Of a stretch of 6,081 bases of DNA, positions 1-4,991 are shown piece after piece (the first letter of the stretch is position 1; every line of letters starts with the position of its first letter). This DNA is from Chloroflexia bacterium (GTDB lineage Bacteria > Chloroflexota > Chloroflexia > Thermomicrobiales > UBA6265): contig JACCYX010000428.1 in the NCBI GenBank assembly GCA_013696265.1, forward strand, positions 1 through 6,081, given 5' to 3'. Below the pieces are notes generated by a model. That model was not told the DNA's origin, did no database searches, and saw only the letters and a program-made list of their open reading frames with translations. A program made the position numbers and the translations under genes.

Positions 1-225
1 TGCTCGTCGGCGATGATGCCCACACACGCCCCCTCGAACGACCTGAATCGGATCTATTTGATTCCCGGTAGTGGCAGTCCCGAGCTTGCGAGGGATCATC
101 TCTGCCCTGGCCCGTGAAAGGCAGAGATGATCCCTCGCAAGCTCGGGACTGCCACTACCGGGAATCAAATAGATCCGATTCAGGTCGTTCGAGGGGGCGT
201 GTGTGGGCATCATCGCCGACGAGCA
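1..225. repeat. Perfect 106-bp inverted repeat with 13-nt centre at window edge
   Basis: Bases 1-106 are the exact reverse complement of 120-225, with 107-119 as the unpaired centre. I found no mismatch when comparing the arms base by base. The right arm includes the ribosome binding site and first codons of the permease gene at 203, so the left arm carries a mirrored copy of that gene start on the minus strand (GTG at 23-21). The inner part (about 70-156) resembles the ends of the hairpin repeat at 1164-1287. The palindrome reaches base 1, so its true outer limit is unknown. It may be an assembly or amplification fold-back seeded by a hairpin repeat, or a real inverted duplication. The first is more likely, because such long perfect palindromes are unstable in cells. 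Confidence 0.95.
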
Positions 226-1102
226 AACGAGATCAGTCAAAGCCGCCAGGATCCCGTGGTACCGGAGCACGCGCTGGCGGGACCTCGCCCTGCGGGCGAT
301 GGCCTTCCTGATCCTCTGCTTCGCCGCGTTCCTCTTCATCGCCCCGCTGGCATGGATGCTCTCGACCTCGCTCAAGCCCGCCCAGCAGGTGTTCGAGCGG
401 AACTGGATTCCCGATCCGATCGTCTGGGGCAACTTCCAGGACGCGCTGACCAGCGCCCCGTTCGACGTCTATTTCCGGAACACGCTTGTTATCACCACGC
501 TGGCGACCCTGGGCGCGGTCGTCAGTTCCTCGCTAGTTGCCTACTCGTTCGCGCGACTGCGCTGGCCGGGCCGCGACGCCTGGTTCCTGATCGTGCTGGG
601 GACGATGATGCTGCCCGGCATCGTGACGCTCATCCCGCAGTACATCCTCTTCGCCCAACTCGGCTGGGTGAACACGATTCGGCCGCTGGTGGTACCGTCG
701 TGGCTCGCCACCGACGCGTTCTATGTCTTCCTGCTGCGGCAGTTCTTCCGCTCAATCCCGATGGAGCTTTCGGAGGCGGCGAAAATCGACGGCGCGAGCG
801 AGCTACGCATCTGGTGGCAGATCGTGACGCCCCTGTCCCGGCCGGCGCTGGCGGCGGTGACGATCTTCGCTTTCAACGGCACCTGGGGCGACTACCTCAA
901 GCCGCTCATCTACCTCAGCACGGAGGACAAGTACACGCTGCAGCTCGGCCTGACCACGTTCCAGCAGGCGGCCGGTGGCTTGCCCCGCTGGGACTGGATG
1001 ATGGCCGCGAGCCTCGTGGTGATGCTGCCGGTCGTCATCCTCTTCTTCGCGTTCCAGAAATACTTCATCGAGGGCGTCACGATGACGGGGATCAAGCGGT
1101 AA
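203..1102 (+). CDS. Carbohydrate ABC transporter permease, MalG/UgpE/AraQ type
   Basis: A 299-residue inner-membrane permease of the binding-protein-dependent sugar importers, where it pairs with a MalF-type permease to form the channel. About six membrane segments are visible, near residues 32-52, 93-115, 127-150, 160-182, 213-236 and 267-286. The cytoplasmic EAA loop that docks the ATPase begins EAAKIDGAS at 191-199 and runs to Pro210. The C-terminal YFIEGVTMTGIKR ending is typical of the MalG branch, and the length is normal. The start is GTG at 203, five nt after GAGGGGG (191-197). The sequence cannot tell which sugar is moved. The partner permease, ATPase and binding protein are absent from the window. 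The usual MalF gene is not seen directly upstream, where the inverted repeat lies instead. The first eight or so codons lie inside that repeat, but the coding frame is intact. Confidence 0.93.
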   Translation: MGIIADEQTRSVKAARIPWYRSTRWRDLALRAMAFLILCFAAFLFIAPLAWMLSTSLKPAQQVFERNWIPDPIVWGNFQDALTSAPFDVYFRNTLVITTLATLGAVVSSSLVAYSFARLRWPGRDAWFLIVLGTMMLPGIVTLIPQYILFAQLGWVNTIRPLVVPSWLATDAFYVFLLRQFFRSIPMELSEAAKIDGASELRIWWQIVTPLSRPALAAVTIFAFNGTWGDYLKPLIYLSTEDKYTLQLGLTTFQQAAGGLPRWDWMMAASLVVMLPVVILFFAFQKYFIEGVTMTGIKR

Positions 1103-1163
1103 AGGCGTGGCCCGGCTGACCAGGCCGCCCGCGTGGTACTCCCAGGTGTTGCTCCAGCGCAGG

Positions 1164-1287
1164 TTGTCATTCCGAGCGTGCGAGACATCCCCCGCGAAGC
1201 GGTATCCAGCCTATGGACGTACCGACTGTCGCTACTCGGAACCGTACCGGCATCGCTGGGGGATGTCTCGCAAACTCGGAATGACAA
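1164..1287. repeat. MITE-like hairpin repeat between convergent genes
   Basis: The left end (1164-1193) and right end (1258-1287) are inverted repeats of 30 nt with two mismatches, carrying TGTCATTCCGAG outward and TGCGAGACATCCCCC inward. The 64-nt centre is not obviously symmetrical. If the ends are taken as TGTCATTC...GAATGACA (1165-1286), both flanks read AGGT (1161-1164 and 1287-1290), a possible 4-bp target duplication. No transposase is encoded. The element lies between the 3' ends of the permease and amidotransferase genes, where its RNA hairpin could act on transcripts from either side. The short motif GGGGGATGTC from its right end recurs at 1300-1309, possibly a remnant. Similar palindromic repeats are common in some Chloroflexota. 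The family name is not known to me. Confidence 0.75.
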
Positions 1288-1324
1288 GGTTGGGGACAGG
1301 GGGGATGTCGGCCAGCCTTGGATA

Positions 1325-1343
1325 GGGCGGCTAACGCGCGCCC
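1325..1343 (-). terminator. Weak hairpin just past the amidotransferase stop
   Basis: GGGCG (1325-1329) pairs with CGCCC (1339-1343) around a 9-nt loop, starting about 9 nt past the minus-strand stop codon. There is no run of T after the stem in the direction of transcription, so a classical intrinsic terminator is not supported. It may only stabilise the transcript end. Confidence 0.2.
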
Positions 1344-1351
1344 GTGTCGAC

Positions 1352-2083
1352 TCACGACAACCCCACTGAATCGGAGGTGGGTCTGGCGACCGGCAAAGGT
1401 AGGTTGTCGCGCGCGATGGCGAAGAAGTTGCGGAGAACCATTTCGCCGTCGCGGTGGTTATCGTCGTAGCGCTCGGGGTGGAACTGCACGCCAAAGACAG
1501 GCCGGTCCTGGCGTGCGATGGCCTGGATCGGTGAGTCGAGCGAATTCGCGCAGACGCTGAATTCCGGGGGAACGTCCGTCAGGTGCCAGTAGTGCGACTG
1601 GAAGACCACCGGCAATGCGCCCAACCCCTGGAACAAGGGACTGGAGCGATCGATATCGATCGGGAGAAAGCCCCGTTCCTTGCGCAGGCCGGGCGCGAAA
1701 TGTGGATGGGGGTCGGTCGCGCCGTCGAGCACGGGTCCAAGCGGGCCCCAGGTCGCACCGTGTGCCTGGCCAATGAGTTGATGACCGCCGCAAATGCCGA
1801 GAATCGGCACCGGCGCGGCCCGGATCGTCTCCGCCATTCCCGCCAGTGAGGCGACGGCGTACTCACTCCAGTCGGCGGTGTTGCCGCTGATGACCAGCGC
1901 ACGCGGGGCGAGGCTCCTGATGAGGTCGACGGTGACATCTTCGAAGCGCACCACGTCGCACGGCTCGCCCGCCGCCTCGGCGAGGCGGGCCAAGGCCGCG
2001 GCGCGCCGGGTCCGGTGGGCGACGCCCGCGACCGCGTTATCTCGCACCCGGTCATGTTCGAGATCGACATAGACAATGCTCAT
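1352..2083 (-). CDS. Stand-alone class I glutamine amidotransferase-like protein
   Basis: A 243-residue cytoplasmic protein with the class I (triad) glutamine amidotransferase fold, which releases ammonia from glutamine. Numbered from the ATG at 2083, the nucleophile elbow ILGICGGHQLIG (94-105) places the catalytic cysteine at 98. FHPE (201-204) supplies His202 and Glu204. ISGN at 65-68 is the likely oxyanion strand. All three catalytic residues are present, so it is probably active. The ATG at 2083 is preferred over GTG at 2086 because GGGAG then sits 6 nt upstream, against 3 nt for the GTG. No synthase domain or partner gene (such as GuaA, TrpE or PabB) is fused or adjacent, so the ammonia acceptor is unknown. 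It could also be a gamma-glutamyl hydrolase-like enzyme. It runs opposite to both neighbours and is likely transcribed alone. Confidence 0.88.
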   Translation of the reverse strand: MSIVYVDLEHDRVRDNAVAGVAHRTRRAAALARLAEAAGEPCDVVRFEDVTVDLIRSLAPRALVISGNTADWSEYAVASLAGMAETIRAAPVPILGICGGHQLIGQAHGATWGPLGPVLDGATDPHPHFAPGLRKERGFLPIDIDRSSPLFQGLGALPVVFQSHYWHLTDVPPEFSVCANSLDSPIQAIARQDRPVFGVQFHPERYDDNHRDGEMVLRNFFAIARDNLPLPVARPTSDSVGLS

Positions 2084-2146
2084 CACCTACTCCCGCAACG
2101 TCGATGGATGCTCACGGTGTCGTCTGCCGAACTCAATGACCCTGAA

Positions 2147-2180
2147 GGAACCTGGGTATTAGGTCCAAGGTCTTTTGTCC
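2147..2180. promoter_or_regulatory. Two small imperfect palindromes upstream of the amidotransferase
   Basis: GGAACCT...AGGTCC (2147-2166) is a stem with one bulged A around GGGTATT. Directly after it, GGTCTTTTGTCC (2169-2180) has the symmetry GGnC-N4-GnCC. They lie 60-100 bp upstream of the minus-strand gene, a usual place for operators. No regulator gene is nearby and no known consensus fits well, so this is only a candidate site. Confidence 0.2.
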
Positions 2181-2199
2181 AGTCGCGCCCCATCCAACT

Positions 2200-2365
2200 G
2201 TCATTCCGACGAAGGAGGTAGCGGAGCGGTATCCCTGCGCGCAGCGGAGCGATAGCGCATCCGGCGGAGCCGGACTGATGTTTCCCGGCACCAAGCGTTG
2301 GCTGCGCCGCCGAGTGCTATCGCTTCGCTGCGCACAGGGATTCTTCGGCTCCGCCCCAGAATGAC
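2200..2365. repeat. Nested hairpin repeat with TGTCATTC-like ends
   Basis: The outer ends GTCATTC (2200-2206) and GAATGAC (2359-2365) are inverted copies and match the ends of the repeat at 1164-1287. An inner pair, 2231-2258 and 2314-2341, is complementary over 28 nt with three mismatches (ATCCCTG, GCGCAGCG and AGCGATAGC blocks). GCGGAGC occurs three times in the left half (2221, 2244 and 2264). No open frame inside looks coding and there is no transposase, so it appears to be a non-autonomous, MITE-like or REP-like element. It sits between the divergent amidotransferase and osmoprotectant operons. No clear target duplication was found at its edges. Confidence 0.72.
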
Positions 2366-2570
2366 GTTCCTTCTTTGACGCTTATCCACGCCCATCGGCC
2401 TGAAAGGGAATATTGAACGTCCGTGAAACATCACCATCAGGCATCGGCGCGGTTCCGAGACACTTCACCACGTAGCGTACAATAGCGGCTAACAGATCGA
2501 ACTCTTCTTGAATACAAGGATCGGCGGTGGATGTTCCGGTGGAGTGTCGCCGCTGTGGGCGGGCGTTTCC
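2366..2570. other. Non-coding leader region of the osmoprotectant operon
   Basis: No credible gene lies here. The region contains a possible -10 box (2478-2483) and several possible starts for the ATPase gene. An ATG at 2531 opens a 17-codon frame ending TGA at 2582-2584, overlapping the preferred ATPase start at 2571. It could be a leader peptide, but nothing in it is recognisable. I saw no riboswitch pattern. Confidence 0.4.
2478..2483 (+). promoter_or_regulatory. Possible -10 box (TACAAT) of the osmoprotectant operon
   Basis: TACAAT differs from TATAAT at one base and lies about 88 nt before the preferred ATPase start. No good -35 box is present at 16-18 nt: TTCCGA (2453-2458) would give a 19-nt spacer. 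A transcription start near 2490 is a guess. Confidence 0.25.
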
Positions 2571-3608
2571 TTGATCACGCTTGAGCATGTTTCCAAGAAC
2601 TTCGATTCCCCCTCCGGGTCGGTGCGGGCCGTCGAGGATGTCAGTTTCGAGGTGGACGCCGGCGCACTGCACGTCCTGATCGGGCCGTCCGGCTCGGGCA
2701 AGACCACCACGATGCGCATGATCAACCGGCTGGAAACGATCAGCGAAGGCACGATCACGATCAACGGCCGCGATGTCCGCGACCTGGATGTGGTCGAGTT
2801 GCGGCGCGCCATCGGTTATGTCATCCAGCAAGGTGGACTTTTCCCGCATTTCACCGTCGCCGACAACGTCGCGGTCGTGCCGCGCCTGCTCGGCTGGCCG
2901 CGTGCCCGGCGGCGACAGCGTGCCGAGGAGTTGCTGGCGCTGGTCGGTCTGCCTCCAAAACAGTTCGCCGATCGCTTTCCGCGCCAGCTTTCGGGCGGGC
3001 AGCAGCAACGCGTCGGCGTGGCGCGGGCGCTCGCCGCCGATCCTCCCATCATCCTCATGGACGAGCCGTTCGGCGCCGTCGATCCCATCACCCGCAAGCA
3101 GCTCCAGCGCGAGCTGCGGCGCATCCAGGCTGAGGTGCAAAAGACGATCGTCTTCGTCACTCACGACATTGGCGAAGCCTTTCTCCTCGGCGACCGCATC
3201 GTGCTGATGGCGGAGGGCCGGATCGTCCAGAACGGGACTCCTGCCGATCTCCTTCGCAATCCGGCCTCGCCGTTCGTGACCGAATTCATCGGGGAAGATC
3301 GCTCGCTCCGGGCGTTGCAACACACCTACTTGGCGGAACTGGCGGGGTCGCGTCCTGACGGCGTGCCCGACGATGTCCCGATTCTCGCCGGCACGCTCTC
3401 GATCCCCCAAGCGGGGCAGGAACTGGCCCGTCACGACCGGTCCAATCGCGAAGGCTTCCTGGTTAGCGATGTGTCGGGCCGCCCAAGCGGCTACCTGACG
3501 TACCAGCAACTGGCGACGGTGCTTGGCGAATCGATCGCGCCGGCGGAAACGATGACGTCCGCCGAGGCTGCGCCGGATCCGGAGGCTGCCCATGTTCTAC
3601 CTGTTTGA
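2571..3608 (+). CDS. opuCA: Osmoprotectant (glycine betaine-type) ABC transporter ATPase
   Basis: The ATP-hydrolysing subunit of an OpuC/ProV-type importer, 345 residues from the chosen TTG. In order it shows Walker A GPSGSGKT (38-45), the Q-loop VIQQGG (84-89), the signature LSGGQQQR (140-147), Walker B IILMDEP (160-166), the D-loop GAVDP (168-172) and the switch His198. The tail after about residue 250 has one degenerate CBS-like stretch (GFLVSDVSGRPSGYLTYQQL, 295-314). OpuCA of Bacillus is about 380 residues with two CBS domains, so this one seems shortened. TTG at 2571 is preferred because family members begin like MITLEHVSKNF and GGGCGGG lies 7 nt upstream. In-frame TTG 2508 and GTG 2544 would add 21 or 9 Gly/Ser-rich residues and have poor ribosome sites. 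It overlaps the next gene by 17 bp, implying translational coupling. Confidence 0.92.
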   Translation: MITLEHVSKNFDSPSGSVRAVEDVSFEVDAGALHVLIGPSGSGKTTTMRMINRLETISEGTITINGRDVRDLDVVELRRAIGYVIQQGGLFPHFTVADNVAVVPRLLGWPRARRRQRAEELLALVGLPPKQFADRFPRQLSGGQQQRVGVARALAADPPIILMDEPFGAVDPITRKQLQRELRRIQAEVQKTIVFVTHDIGEAFLLGDRIVLMAEGRIVQNGTPADLLRNPASPFVTEFIGEDRSLRALQHTYLAELAGSRPDGVPDDVPILAGTLSIPQAGQELARHDRSNREGFLVSDVSGRPSGYLTYQQLATVLGESIAPAETMTSAEAAPDPEAAHVLPV

Positions 3609-4230
3609 GCAACCGGAGCGTGTGTTCGAGTTGACGCTAGAACACATCCGGCTCGTAGGCATCAGCGTGCTCGCCGCGACCCTGATCGGCGTGCCGGTCG
3701 GGATTCTCTGTACGCGAATCCGGTGGCTGGAGAGTCCCATCCTCAACTTGAGCGGCATCCTTTACACCATCCCCAGCCTCGCCTTCTTCGCGATCCTGAT
3801 CCCCTACACCGGGCTTGGCGCCTCGACCGCAACGATCGCACTCACGCTCTATTCCCTACTCGCGATCATCCGCAACACCATCGCCGGGATCGACGATGTG
3901 CCGCGCGCAACGCTCGACGCGGCGCGCGGCATGGGCATGACCGGACGCCAGCGCCTCTTCCTCGTCGAATTGCCGCTGGCGATCCCGGTCATCTTCGCCG
4001 GGATCCGCGTAGCGACCATGGCCGCGATCGGCATCGCCGTGATCGCCGCCGTGATCGGCGCCGGCGGGCTCGGCCGGCTGATCTTCGACGGATTGCGCAC
4101 ACTCGACGCCGACCAGGTGCTGGCCGGGGCGATCATGGCGACGGTCCTGGCCCTCGTTGGCGACTGGGCGCTGAAGCGCCTGGGCGATGCCCTGCGGCGA
4201 GACGCCGGCGCCGCGGCGGAAGGGAGGTAA
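3592..4230 (+). CDS. opuCB: Osmoprotectant ABC transporter permease, first copy
   Basis: A 212-residue membrane subunit of the OpuC/ProW-type importer. About five membrane segments are visible, near residues 21-41, 52-72, 78-98, 131-157 and 176-193. The ATPase-docking EAA-type loop is at 109-132 (DAARGMGMTGRQ then LPLAIP), followed by the conserved Gly-rich IGAGGLG at 155-161. The ATG at 3592 has GGAGG (3581-3585) 6 nt upstream and lies inside the end of the ATPase gene. The length is typical of the family. It is clearly paralogous to the following permease: both have LEH(I/V)RLVG near the start, a conserved PSLA, and DAARGMG in the loop. The pair probably forms a heterodimeric channel. The OpuCB name is by order in the operon; it could be called OpuCD or YehW/YehY equally well. 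Confidence 0.92.
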   Translation: MFYLFEQPERVFELTLEHIRLVGISVLAATLIGVPVGILCTRIRWLESPILNLSGILYTIPSLAFFAILIPYTGLGASTATIALTLYSLLAIIRNTIAGIDDVPRATLDAARGMGMTGRQRLFLVELPLAIPVIFAGIRVATMAAIGIAVIAAVIGAGGLGRLIFDGLRTLDADQVLAGAIMATVLALVGDWALKRLGDALRRDAGAAAEGR

Positions 4231-4234
4231 GCGC

Positions 4235-4891
4235 ATGCGCCGGGGCGAACCGCTCGATTTCATCGCCTATATCCGCGACCATCCTGAGCAGTTCCGCGAG
4301 TTGCTGCTCGAGCATGTGCGGCTGGTGGGCTTCTCGGTGCTCATCGCGATCCTGATCGCCATTCCGCTGGCCGTGCTGACCACGCGCCTCGCCTGGTTCG
4401 AACGGCCGATGACGTGGATCGCCAACGTGGGACAGACGGTTCCCAGTCTGGCAATCCTCGGCCTGACCCTACCGCTGCTCGGCATCGGCTTCCGGCCCGC
4501 CCTCTTCGCCCTGACGATCAAGGCCGTGCTGCCCATCTTCCTCAACACCGTCATCGGCATCCGCGGCGTCGACCGCGCGATCGTCGACGCCGCGCGCGGC
4601 ATGGGCACGAGTGACCGGCAACTCTTGTGGTTCGTCGAGCTTCCGCTCGCTAGTCCCGTCATGTTCGCGGGAATCCAGACGGCCACCGTCCAGAACATCG
4701 GTCTCGCCACCCTGGCCGCCTACATCGGCGGCGGCGGGTTCGGTGACTGGATCCTGCAGGGGCTGGCCATGGTCAATCCGCCAATCCTGCTGGCCGGCGC
4801 GGTGCCGGTCGCCGTGCTGGCGATGTCCACCGAAATGATCCTGCGCGGCGTGCGCCGGGTCATCGTGCCGGCTGGACTTACCGTGACGTAA
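4235..4891 (+). CDS. opuCD: Osmoprotectant ABC transporter permease, second copy
   Basis: A 218-residue second permease of the same importer. Membrane segments appear near residues 30-49, 66-84, 88-108, 140-165 and 183-200. The EAA-type loop spans 118-141 (DAARGMGTSDRQ then LPLASP), with IGGGGFG at 164-170 after it. The start is ATG at 4235, with AGGGAGG (4221-4227) 7 nt upstream, overlapping the previous stop. An in-frame upstream ATG at 4187 lies deep inside the first permease gene and would add 16 charged residues unlike the family. The 4-nt gap to the previous gene argues for coupled translation. It starts much like its neighbour but diverges in the transmembrane parts, as expected of an old tandem duplication. 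The substrate cannot be told from this subunit. Confidence 0.92.
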   Translation: MRRGEPLDFIAYIRDHPEQFRELLLEHVRLVGFSVLIAILIAIPLAVLTTRLAWFERPMTWIANVGQTVPSLAILGLTLPLLGIGFRPALFALTIKAVLPIFLNTVIGIRGVDRAIVDAARGMGTSDRQLLWFVELPLASPVMFAGIQTATVQNIGLATLAAYIGGGGFGDWILQGLAMVNPPILLAGAVPVAVLAMSTEMILRGVRRVIVPAGLTVT

Positions 4892-4906
4892 GGTGAGACG
4901 ATAGGG

Positions 4907-4945
4907 GTGAAGGAGGTGAACGACGGGAACGAAGCGGACGGTTGA
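4907..4945 (+). promoter_or_regulatory. Orphan consensus Shine-Dalgarno within a 12-codon frame
   Basis: AAGGAGGTGA (4910-4919) fits the usual 16S rRNA 3' end over ten bases, yet no gene starts after it. It lies inside a frame from GTG 4907 to TGA 4943-4945 (12 codons). The binding protein gene begins 73 nt further on with its own site. It may be a ribosome loading site or a chance match. Coding of a peptide is not supported. Confidence 0.3.
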
Positions 4946-4960
4946 CCAACGGGGGTCCGC
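4934..4960 (+). promoter_or_regulatory. Intercistronic hairpin before the binding protein gene
   Basis: GCGGAC (4934-4939) pairs with GTCCGC (4955-4960), with GTT/AAC pairing possible in the loop. No T-run follows, so it is unlikely to be a terminator. Hairpins between membrane-subunit and binding-protein genes often limit RNA decay and raise the output of the binding protein; that role here is an inference. Confidence 0.3.
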
Positions 4961-4991
4961 CATAAGGGAAGCAACAGAGGAGCATTCCACC

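Noticed and set aside
127..1119. 330-codon open frame on the plus strand overlapping the sugar permease
   Set aside because: It is Arg/Pro/His/Ala-rich, has no membrane or family motifs, starts inside the palindrome, and covers the same bases as a clear MalG-type permease in another frame.
1103..1351. Small genes in the gap between the permease and amidotransferase
   Set aside because: The short frames of 60-80 codons here overlap the hairpin repeat, lack ribosome sites and show no protein-like pattern.
1..2365. CRISPR array from the repeated palindromic sequences
   Set aside because: The copies are inverted hairpins of differing length at irregular distances, not short direct repeats with even spacers, and there are no cas genes.
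2366..2570. Riboswitch or T-box ahead of the osmoprotectant operon
   Set aside because: I found no conserved core of a known class and no terminator/antiterminator pair; the stretch has little structure by eye.
2382..3593. 403-codon open frame on the minus strand across the ATPase gene
   Set aside because: It is antisense to a gene with every ABC ATPase motif in place. Its Arg/Asp/His-rich content is typical of the reverse frame of GC-rich coding DNA.
3723..4355. 210-codon plus-strand frame across both permease genes
   Set aside because: Its Arg/His-rich composition without motifs marks it as an out-of-frame shadow of the two permeases.
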